Below, piece by piece: positions 7,573 through 12,862 of a stretch of DNA of 21,720 bases. Source of the stretch: Dialister sp. UBA734 (GTDB lineage Bacteria; Bacillota; Negativicutes; Veillonellales; Dialisteraceae); assembly GCA_002297935.1 (NCBI GenBank), contig DBLC01000015.1:1-21720 (forward strand), in the 5' to 3' direction. Position 1 is the stretch's first letter, and each line of letters begins with the position of its first letter. The notes beneath the pieces are model-generated. The model was not told the DNA's origin, ran no database searches, and saw only the letters and a list, made by a program, of their open reading frames with translations. Made by a program: the position numbers and the translations under genes.

Positions 7573-7600
7573 CGTTAAAGTCAACGCTCCTATTTTATCA
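7573..7600 (-). promoter_or_regulatory. Candidate rbs promoter with LacI-like operator
   Basis: On the minus strand an extended -10, TGATAAAAT (7592-7600), lies in AT-rich DNA. No good -35 is present. Five bases further on is the imperfect palindrome CGTTAAAGTCAACG (7573-7586), which would cover the transcription start. That position and the CGTT/AACG half-sites fit a LacI-family (RbsR-like) operator. A perfect 12-bp palindrome, AAATTATAATTT (7560-7571), follows directly. No rbsR is in the window, so the regulator is inferred. Confidence 0.4.
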
Positions 7601-7710
7601 TAAACGAACTTGATAGAAAAGAAGAAATGGGAAAATTTTACAAATCAAATTTCAAAATTTTCATGATTTCTCTTATTATAACCCAATTATATAAGAATAT
7701 AAAATAGGAT

Positions 7711-7752
7711 TTTTGGGTTTTGGGGTTTGGGGTTTAAGGTTTGGGGGTTGGG
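7711..7752. repeat. G-rich heptad array resembling telomeric TTTTGGG
   Basis: Six heptads (TTTTGGG twice, GTTTGGG, GTTTAAG, GTTTGGG, GGTTGGG) lie about 280 bases upstream of rbsK. Five separate runs of three or more G on the plus strand make a G-quadruplex possible. The seven-base period is the same as in the other arrays. Confidence 0.7.
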
Positions 7753-7780
7753 GAGTAACGTATGCGTCATTAGAAATACA

Positions 7781-8230
7781 AGGTTCTGAAGGTGCAAAAG
7801 GTTCTCAGGGTTCCAAGGGCCTCGAATGTGCTGATGGACGCTCATATCATGAAGTTAATTCTATCCGTATCATCTCTAGCGTCATTTCGACCGGTCGTAT
7901 TTGTGCGAAATGAAACACACGATATGAAACTGGATGTGTAGGAGAGTGGAGAAATCTCGCAGCACCGGCGGTAAGGGCTAGATGACACAGTTCAGGACAA
8001 CTCGCTAGAGTTGCTCTTCTCACTTCGCTCGAGATAACGTTTCACCATTACGATTTGAAACAGAAAGCCCTTTCCGCTAGTGCTTTGAGATTTCTCCACT
8101 CTCCTACACATTGCGTTTCATTACTTCTGCACCATCAAGCACAAATACAACCGGTCGAAATGACGTTTATGGATAGAGTCACCAACCAAGACCCCTAAGA
8201 ACCCTCAGAACCTTCAGAACCTTTAGCCCC
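7781..8230. repeat. Composite palindromic repeat, copy A (nonamers, 286-bp core, inverted nonamers)
   Basis: Five 9-bp units of the AGGTTCTGA type (7781-7825) are followed by ATGTGCT, a spacer, the palindromic core (7880-8165), a spacer with GATAGAGTCACC, and inverted nonamers (AAGACCCCT, AAGAACCCT, CAGAACCTT twice; 8188-8223). A heptad block follows at 8271-8335. The whole stretch folds back on itself. The same order of parts is seen at 17141-17825. No open reading frame of substance lies inside it. Confidence 0.75.
7880..8165. mobile_element. 286-bp palindromic MITE-like element, copy A
   Basis: The terminal inverted repeats are 27 bp with one mismatch and begin CGTCATTTCGACCGG. A second, inner pair of arms (7936-7979 and 8066-8109, 44 bp, 5 mismatches) contains GTGGAGAAATCTC; the first 23 positions of that pair match perfectly. 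The loop is about 86 bases. The element has no coding sequence, so any movement would need a transposase supplied in trans. Copies lie at 17377-17663 (full) and 14887-15052 (right part). No clear target duplication was found at its ends. ATTTCGA...GAGAAATCT repeats are known from several bacterial phyla, so a relationship is possible. Confidence 0.75.
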
Positions 8231-8270
8231 ATAAAAACCTTTGATGCAGAAGAAATTATCTCCTATTTCC

Positions 8271-8335
8271 TAATCCCTAAGGCCTAGCTACTAATCCCTT
8301 TCTAGTCACGAGTCACCAGTCACTAGTCACTTTCC
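8271..8335. repeat. TAATCCCTA / CCAGTCA heptad block
   Basis: The block TCCTAATCCCTAAGGCCTAG is followed by CTAATCCC and AGTCACGAGTCACCAGTCAC units. The same block, in the same order, lies at 55-114, 15075-15135 and 17757-17825, on the outer side of the palindromic elements. Confidence 0.65.
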
Positions 8336-8370
8336 CCATAAAAAATACCGCCAGCGCCAGAGTATAAAAG

Positions 8371-8411
8371 TCATAACCCTGTATAACCCTTATACCCCTA
8401 TCACTAGCGGT
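8371..8411. repeat. GGGTTATAA-type interspersed repeat (copy 2)
   Basis: ATAACCCTGTATAACCCTTA and the following CCCCTATCACTAGCGGTATTC are a variant of the repeat at 1147-1219 and, inverted, of 17287-17325. The copies share the order of an ATAACCC-rich part and a GGTATTC part. Confidence 0.45.
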
Positions 8412-8467
8412 ATTCTCTACCGGTGACACAAACGCCAGCAGCACAATACTAACCTATATAATGACCT

Positions 8468-8534
8468 GCGGCGCTATATTATTTTTTGCTCCGCCACCAC
8501 CATTTCTAACTTCTCACTACTAACTTCTCACTGC
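8468..8534 (-). repeat. Heptad array plus GC hairpin module (copy 2), after fumC
   Basis: Read on the minus strand, four heptads (8507-8534, units such as GTTAGTA and GTGAGAA) begin right at the fumC stop and run via ATGGTGGT into a hairpin with arms GCGGAGC and GCGCCGC (8488-8494 and 8468-8474, one mismatch). Its position suggests a 3'-end processing or termination role. Here the A/T-rich tract is in the loop rather than after the stem, so intrinsic termination is doubtful for this copy. Confidence 0.6.
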
Positions 8535-8535
8535 C

Positions 8536-9921
8536 TTATCGGTCTACGTTGCACATATCTTTAGCAACCACCCACTGGTCATATTCTTCTTCGGTCACAT
8601 AGCCAAGAGCCAATGCGGCTTCCTTCAAAGAACTGCCATCGGCATAGGCCTTCTTAGAAATCTTGGCCGATTTTTCATAGCCAATGTGCGGTGCCAAAGC
8701 AGTGACCAGCATGAGAGATTTTTCTACCAATTCTTCCATCCGATCTTCATTGACCGTAATGCCAACAGCACAATGGATATTGAAGGAATGGATGGCCTGA
8801 CCCAAAAGTTTCACCGATTCGATGAAAGAACGAGCCAAAATCGGTGCGTACACGTTCAATTCGAAACGGCCCTGGGACGATGCCATAGCTACCGTAGCCT
8901 GGTTGCCGTGAACGCGGCAAGCCACCATGGTGAGTGCTTCGCACTGGGTCGGATTTACTTTACCTGGCATGATGGAAGAGCCTGGTTCATTGGCTGGAAT
9001 GGTCAGTTCTCCCAACCCTGCTCTCGGGCCACCAGCCAAAAGACGCAGATCATCGGCAATTTTCATGCAATCCATAGCCAATGCTTCCAGTGCACCATGG
9101 GTAAATACGAAATCATCACGGCCGGTCAACGCATAAAACTTATTTGGTTCAGAAACGAAAGGAAGTCCTGTTTCCTTTGCAATTTCTGCAGATACTCTTT
9201 CACCAAAATCTTTCGGTGCGTTGAGCCCGGTACCTACAGCCGTGCCGCCGATAGCCAAGCCTAGAAGATATTTCTCTGCATCAGCAATCATGGACTTGCT
9301 CTTTTCCAGCATGGTTGTCCAGCCAGACACTTCCTGGCCGAAAGTGAGCGGTACCGCATCCTGTACATGGGTACGACCAATTTTCACAATATGCATGTAT
9401 TCTTCGCTCTTCTTCTGGAACGTAGCAATCAGGGCATCCAGCGGTTCATACAGATACTGATGAAGCACAGATACAGCTGCCACATGCATGGCGGTCGGGA
9501 ATGTATCATTAGAAGACTGGGACATATTCACATCATCGTTTGGATGAATCCGCTTGTCGCTGCCCTTTTCTTCCAATTTCTTGTTGGCAATATGAGCCAC
9601 CACTTCATTCATATTCATGTTACTCTGGGTGCCGGAACCGGTCTGGTACACCACCAGCGGGAATTCGCCGTCCCATTTCCCTGCTAGAATTTCATCGCAA
9701 GAAGCAGCAATGGCTTCCGCCTTTTCCGCGTCCATCTTGCCCTCTGCCTGGTTAGCCAAAGCACAACACTTCTTCAATACCGCAAAAGCACGAATGATTT
9801 CCACCGGCATCTTTTCGCCAATTTTGAAATTTTCAAAAGAACGCTGGGTCTGGGCACCCCACATATGATCTGCCGGTACCTTGACTTCCCCTAAAGTATC
9901 ATGTTCAATACGATATTCCAT
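8536..9921 (-). CDS. fumC: Class II fumarate hydratase
   Basis: FumC interconverts fumarate and malate in the cytoplasm without an iron-sulfur cluster. The 461 residues match the family length. The three conserved regions are present: TGSGTQSNMN (95-104), GRTHVQDAVP with His185, and the signature loop GSSIMPGKVNP (314-324) carrying the catalytic Ser. Aspartase shares this fold, but the overall N-terminus (WGAQTQRSFENFKIG) and the GSGTQSNMN motif fit fumarase better. The ATG at 9921 has AGGAAG seven bases upstream. It is a single-gene unit. In an anaerobe it would serve the reductive arm of the citric acid cycle toward succinate. Its predicted leader holds a 182-bp transposable element. Confidence 0.95.
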   Translation of the reverse strand: MEYRIEHDTLGEVKVPADHMWGAQTQRSFENFKIGEKMPVEIIRAFAVLKKCCALANQAEGKMDAEKAEAIAASCDEILAGKWDGEFPLVVYQTGSGTQSNMNMNEVVAHIANKKLEEKGSDKRIHPNDDVNMSQSSNDTFPTAMHVAAVSVLHQYLYEPLDALIATFQKKSEEYMHIVKIGRTHVQDAVPLTFGQEVSGWTTMLEKSKSMIADAEKYLLGLAIGGTAVGTGLNAPKDFGERVSAEIAKETGLPFVSEPNKFYALTGRDDFVFTHGALEALAMDCMKIADDLRLLAGGPRAGLGELTIPANEPGSSIMPGKVNPTQCEALTMVACRVHGNQATVAMASSQGRFELNVYAPILARSFIESVKLLGQAIHSFNIHCAVGITVNEDRMEELVEKSLMLVTALAPHIGYEKSAKISKKAYADGSSLKEAALALGYVTEEEYDQWVVAKDMCNVDR

Positions 9922-10016
9922 GGTTTGACTTCCTTTCTTTGAAATAGTGCGTACCTAAGTGCGCCATCACAAGTGAAAGCAGTATGTGTATCTCTAAGAA
10001 AACACTCCTGCCAAAT

Positions 10017-10198
10017 CAATGATGTTAAGTTAAGGTTCTAAAGGTTCTTAGGGTTCTTAGGGTTCTTAGGATTCCCAAATGTGCCTATAGCGTTATTATC
10101 TCATTTGAGAATCGTGAGAACCTTCAGAACCTTTAGCCCCCTTAGAGCCTTTACCAAGAAAGGCATAATCGAATATTTCGCTTAACTTAACAGCATTG
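10017..10198. mobile_element. 182-bp MITE with 18-bp terminal repeats and 10-bp target duplication
   Basis: The ends CAATGATGTTAAGTTAAG (10017-10034) and its inverted copy (10181-10198) match at 17 of 18 positions. Exact direct repeats CCTGCCAAAT lie immediately outside (10007-10016 and 10199-10208), a clear target-site duplication. Inside are five nonamers (10032-10076, AGGGTTCTT type), AAATGTGCC, a short centre, and inverted nonamers (CTTCAGAAC, CTTTAGCCC, CCTTAGAGC). It therefore looks like a non-autonomous member of the composite family without the 286-bp core. A 10-bp duplication would suit an IS4-like transposase (inference). No transposase gene is in the window. Confidence 0.85.
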
Positions 10199-10216
10199 CC
10201 TGCCAAATACGCCTTT

Positions 10217-10240
10217 ATTGTACCATTTTTATATAAAAAT
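10217..10240 (-). promoter_or_regulatory. Candidate fumC promoter and 16-bp palindrome
   Basis: On the minus strand TGGTACAAT (10217-10225) is a good extended -10. A perfect 16-bp palindrome, ATTTTTATATAAAAAT (10225-10240), sits just upstream in the -35/-10 spacer and could be an operator. If correct, the MITE at 10017-10198 lies in the fumC 5' leader. Confidence 0.4.
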
Positions 10241-10301
10241 ATCGAGATAAGAACCTATGAAAAAATAAATTTCAATTTAAGCATACACTTTATATGCAAT
10301 C

Positions 10302-10349
10302 AAAAAGCCTGTCATTGGATGGGCATACATCAAACCAAAATGACAGGCT
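10302..10349 (-). terminator. Intrinsic terminator of the Rpn locus
   Basis: The 11-bp perfect stem AGCCTGTCATT/AATGACAGGCT (10306-10316 and 10339-10349) is followed on the minus strand by TTTTTG. It lies 14 bases after the stop of the gene at 10363. Confidence 0.8.
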
Positions 10350-10362
10350 ATTTCTATTCACT

Positions 10363-10596
10363 TCATTGACAAGATATATGAACTTCTTTCGCAATTTGCC
10401 GTACATACTCCACAGGACGTTCTGCTACCTTCGCAATCACTTCTATATCTACATGATATTGCAATAGACTAGTAACAAATCGTTTTCTTTCTTCCCGCTG
10501 TCCTTCTTTATATCCTTCTTTCCAGCCCTCAATAAAGCCCCTTTTCCAATTCTCTTCCCAACTGCTATTAGAAGCTTCTACACGCAAGTTGCACAT
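10363..10596 (-). CDS. Free-standing copy of an Rpn C-terminal module (77 aa)
   Basis: The 77-residue product is clearly related to the last 92 residues of its upstream neighbour. Both begin MCNL, both have a charged linker rich in Gly, Glu and Arg/Lys (here WKRGFIEGWKEGYKEGQREERKR), and both end in a small helical domain (here YHVDIEVIAKVAERPVEYVRQIAKE; there MDIEVISENTACPVEYIRKLAKQE). The ATG at 10596 has AGAGGTAGG close upstream, 21 bases after the stop of the first gene. It has no nuclease core. It could be a leftover of a tandem second rpn gene or a separately expressed antitoxin-like short form. A terminator follows directly. Confidence 0.65.
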   Translation of the reverse strand: MCNLRVEASNSSWEENWKRGFIEGWKEGYKEGQREERKRFVTSLLQYHVDIEVIAKVAERPVEYVRQIAKEVHISCQ

Positions 10597-10617
10597 GTTG
10601 CCTACCTCTCCTGTTTT

Positions 10618-10896
10618 TCAACAAGGAATATTTTCTTGTTTTGCTAATTTCCTGATATATTCTACCGGGCAAGCCGTATTTTCGGAAATTACCTCTATAT
10701 CCATCTTATTTTGAAGCATCCGCACAATCACCTTGTTGACACCGATTACTTCACCTTCTGCACGGCCCTCTACACGGCCCTCTGCACGGCCCTCTGCACG
10801 ACCTTCAGCACGACCTTCAGCACGACCTTCAGCACGACCTTTTGCACGGCCTTCTTCCAAACCTCTACTGAATACGCCTGTACTCAAATTGCACAT
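10618..10896 (-). CDS. Internal in-frame short form of the Rpn gene (92 aa), candidate antitoxin
   Basis: Within the nuclease gene, in the same frame, the ATG at 10894-10896 is preceded by GAAGGAGG with about eight bases of spacing, a stronger ribosome-binding site than most gene starts here. It would give a 92-residue protein beginning MCNLSTGVFSRG, made of the GRAEG repeat and the C-terminal domain without the nuclease core. In E. coli, short proteins made from internal starts of rpn genes block the toxicity of the full-length nuclease. The downstream 77-residue gene begins with the same MCNL, which supports this as a real start. Expression is inferred from sequence only. Confidence 0.55.
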   Translation of the reverse strand: MCNLSTGVFSRGLEEGRAKGRAEGRAEGRAEGRAEGRAEGRVEGRAEGEVIGVNKVIVRMLQNKMDIEVISENTACPVEYIRKLAKQENIPC

Positions 10897-11664
10897 ATCA
10901 TCTACCTCCTTCATTTCGTCGGCATCCAAATCTACATCATAGGATTCACGCAGTACCTTTTTCTTTTCTGCTGCATGTGCACTCTTCTTAAAAAGTATAT
11001 ACAAAAGACTCATTAAGCGATTTCCAAAATCCTTTTGATTTTGGCTAATATATACCATCACCGCCCGTATCAAATCATAATTGGCTTTATCCTCTTTTTG
11101 CTCCTTCCAGAGACAATCTTCCTGAATCCGATACTGGGTAATACTGCTCTCTATCCCAGGTGCATCCATACAAAGCCAGATGCTATACACTTTTTTGATT
11201 CCCTCATAGTGAGATTTCACAAACTCCACCTGATATTGCGAAGACACCAATCGACTACAATAATACAGTGCCCGCTTCACCAAAGGATACGTGGTATGAA
11301 TATTTTGCTGTGCTTCCACATTGATAATCAATTCAATCGGGTCATTGTCCGGTGTGATGGCACGGAAACGAATATCAAAGGTCACCATACCTTCCGTCAA
11401 AGACTTATCCTCCGTCCGCTCTCCCTGGATATACGAAACCGCATTGGTCTTATCCGGTTCTATAGGCACCGATGCCACTTCCGGCTTGCCAAAAATATAT
11501 CGGTCCCGAATATCCGCAATCTCACTATCCCGAAACTCTTCCACACAATATTTCAAAATCCAAGCCAAAATCTTCTTACTTGAGAGAAGCCGCTTCGCCG
11601 CCGCATCATACGCCGCCTGCTGACCCGCCAAAGACATATCCTCAATACGTTCTATTCTTTCCAC
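10618..11664 (-). CDS. Rpn-family PD-(D/E)XK nuclease (recombination-promoting nuclease / putative transposase)
   Basis: From the GTG at 11664 the protein has 348 residues. The first two-thirds match the Rpn/transposase_31-like PD-(D/E)XK family: VTFDIRF with Asp97 and IINVEAQQ with Glu117-Ala-Gln119, the D...ExQ active site, followed by helices around RALYYCSRL. Then come a run of eight four-residue units (RAKG, RAEG, RVEG) and a C-terminal helical domain. Rpn proteins cut DNA, promote RecA-independent recombination in E. coli and act in phage defence. The GTG start is chosen because AGGAGG lies seven bases upstream; an upstream in-frame TTG at 11706 has none. A strong internal start lies at 10896 (see separate entry). 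Confidence 0.85.
   Translation of the reverse strand: MERIERIEDMSLAGQQAAYDAAAKRLLSSKKILAWILKYCVEEFRDSEIADIRDRYIFGKPEVASVPIEPDKTNAVSYIQGERTEDKSLTEGMVTFDIRFRAITPDNDPIELIINVEAQQNIHTTYPLVKRALYYCSRLVSSQYQVEFVKSHYEGIKKVYSIWLCMDAPGIESSITQYRIQEDCLWKEQKEDKANYDLIRAVMVYISQNQKDFGNRLMSLLYILFKKSAHAAEKKKVLRESYDVDLDADEMKEVDDMCNLSTGVFSRGLEEGRAKGRAEGRAEGRAEGRAEGRAEGRVEGRAEGEVIGVNKVIVRMLQNKMDIEVISENTACPVEYIRKLAKQENIPC
10753..10848. repeat. 12-bp in-frame tandem repeat in the Rpn gene
   Basis: Eight 12-bp units, read on the minus strand as CGTGCAGAGGGC-like and CGTGCTGAAGGT-like variants, encode RAKG, RAEG (six copies in total) and RVEG. Since the unit is a multiple of three, gain or loss of copies changes linker length without a frameshift. 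Confidence 0.85.
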
Positions 11665-11686
11665 ACCACCACCTCCTCTTATCCTT

Positions 11687-11695
11687 ATTTTATCA
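11687..11695 (-). promoter_or_regulatory. Possible extended -10 of the Rpn gene
   Basis: TGATAAAAT is read on the minus strand 22 bases before the GTG. A start here would leave a very short leader ahead of the AGGAGG at 11672-11677, so the site is uncertain. Confidence 0.25.
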
Positions 11696-11718
11696 CAAGT
11701 CGCCAAATTTCCATATCA

Positions 11719-11746
11719 GTTAACCGTGAACTGTTAACCGTTAACC
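11719..11746. repeat. GTTAACC heptad array upstream of the Rpn gene
   Basis: Four heptads (GTTAACC, GTGAACT, GTTAACC twice) of the same family as 2432-2459 and 18398-18446 lie in the upstream (-35 and beyond) region of the Rpn gene. Confidence 0.6.
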
Positions 11747-12347
11747 GACCTCCCAAACATAATTTCAGTAGGTATGATTTTCCATAGCTGATGCAATTTT
11801 AATAAGTGGAGGGACAAAATTGAAAAATTTTGAAAAAAGATGTTGTGATTTTTGCCCACTTCTGCAATGTATATAGTAGAGGGGTAAATTTAAAACTTCC
11901 ACCTAGGACGATTTTGTTGAAACTAACCTATTGAAATGAGCTCTAGAGGCAATAAGGAAAAAGCAAAACGTGATCAAGAAGAGCAGCATTTCCCTCTCCC
12001 GGTTGATGGTTTTGTTGTCAGGGTAATTGTATCTTGGAACTTTCTACAGGAAATACTTGCTAGCGGTATTTCAAGTCGAATGGTTCCATCGATAGAATTA
12101 CGCTAGCCCCCAACAGCAAACAACCATCAACAAAAAACAAGCAAGACAAAAACACGGACCTTCCCGTTATATTCCCATAGATGGCCGACTTTGACGACCA
12201 GTTTGGAGCGCCCTTGGGCAGAGAGAAACAGGGACACCTGATTTCACCAATCTTCCCATCCGGCATGCGCCTTCGCCGTATTCATTGTGACCGCTCCCTG
12301 GCAATTCCACACGGATTTCTATCCGTGTTTTTGTCGTGGTGGAAAAC
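11747..12347. other. Gene-free stretch, no recognised content
   Basis: I found no convincing protein gene here. A 56-codon frame on the plus strand (11936-12106) has no ribosome-binding site and no recognisable family. On the plus strand at 12309-12333 a small hairpin (ACACGGAT, loop TTCT, ATCCGTGT) followed by TTTTT-like sequence resembles an intrinsic terminator, although no plus-strand gene precedes it. The stretch could be decayed coding DNA or hold a small RNA. Confidence 0.4.
12309..12332 (+). terminator. Terminator-like hairpin with no gene before it
   Basis: A perfect 8-bp stem (12309-12316 and 12321-12328) with a 4-base loop is followed by a run of T on the plus strand. It is the only plus-strand terminator candidate in the island. 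Confidence 0.4.
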
Positions 12348-12392
12348 AGGTTACTCAGGTTGCTCAGGATTCTTAGGTTTCTCAGGTTACTC
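12348..12392. repeat. Five-nonamer array (copy at 12348)
   Basis: Five 9-bp units (AGGTTACTC, AGGTTGCTC, AGGATTCTT, AGGTTTCTC, AGGTTACTC) are followed by GAATGTGCC, the same end motif as at 10077-10085. This is a solo left arm of the composite family, joined to the hairpin at 12397-12457. Confidence 0.7.
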
Positions 12393-12396
12393 GAAT

Positions 12397-12457
12397 GTGC
12401 CAAAAGACGCCGGCGTTATCATCTCAAAGAAAAAGATAACGCCAGCGTCTTTTGCAC
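12397..12457. terminator. Long hairpin after the 113-aa gene, candidate terminator
   Basis: Arms of 24 and 23 bases (12397-12420 and 12435-12457) pair with one bulge and one mismatch. They contain AAAAGACGC and GCGTCTTTT, so A- and T-rich ends flank a GC core as in the rbs terminator. It lies 25 bases after the stop of the minus-strand gene at 12482. It also forms the end of a repeat arm, so its first role may be as part of the element. Confidence 0.5.
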
Positions 12458-12481
12458 ATAACACAGCCTTACATACCAACC

Positions 12482-12823
12482 TCACACCGTATACCATCGG
12501 CCATCTTCTATAATGATATCAAAATCCGGATCCACCTTGGACGTCACTTCTACATACCAATCATCGGGATCTTCTCGTACCACCTCAATCACAAATCCCT
12601 GCTCTTGATACACATCATTCCACGTAGAAATAATGGTACGACGATTCCTTGCTATCTGAAAATCAGCAATCACTGGATAACGCCGTAATGAACGAATCGT
12701 ATCATCATAAATAATTCCGCCTTCCTCTTCATCCTTCACCTTAGAAAAAGGAGTAAATTCATATTCACTATCAGCAGCTAACTCATTTAAAAAGCCAATG
12801 AACTTGATTGTCTCATAATCCAT
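12482..12823 (-). CDS. Hypothetical protein, downstream partner of the AIPR-like gene (113 aa)
   Basis: I do not recognise the family. The product is small and acidic (repeated Glu/Asp, ending YVEVTSKVDPDFDIIIEDGRWYTV), with no signal peptide or membrane segment; beta-strand content looks high in the last third. The ATG at 12823 has only a weak, distant AGGAA. It begins 39 bases after the stop of the AIPR-like gene with no terminator between, so the two are probably co-transcribed. A small acidic partner next to a putative abortive-infection gene could be an inhibitor or an accessory subunit; that is inference only. Confidence 0.7.
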   Translation of the reverse strand: MDYETIKFIGFLNELAADSEYEFTPFSKVKDEEEGGIIYDDTIRSLRRYPVIADFQIARNRRTIISTWNDVYQEQGFVIEVVREDPDDWYVEVTSKVDPDFDIIIEDGRWYTV

Positions 12824-12862
12824 AATGATTTAAAACATTCCTAAAAGGAATGGCTATCTATT

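Noticed and set aside
7713..7913. Plus-strand frame with a GSEGAKGSQGSKG, collagen-like look
   Set aside because: It is the translation of 9-bp repeat units; it has no ribosome-binding site and runs into the palindromic element.
11936..12106. 56-codon plus-strand frame
   Set aside because: No ribosome-binding site, no recognisable family and unusual composition; kept only as part of a gene-free stretch.
12060..12403. Minus-strand frames of 68 and 78 codons
   Set aside because: They overlap each other, lack start signals and show no family features.
12181..12513. Plus-strand frame with Gly-Tyr-Ser / Gly-Phe-Ser triplets
   Set aside because: Same cause: a five-nonamer array read in frame. 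It overlaps a hairpin and the end of the 113-aa gene and has no ribosome-binding site.
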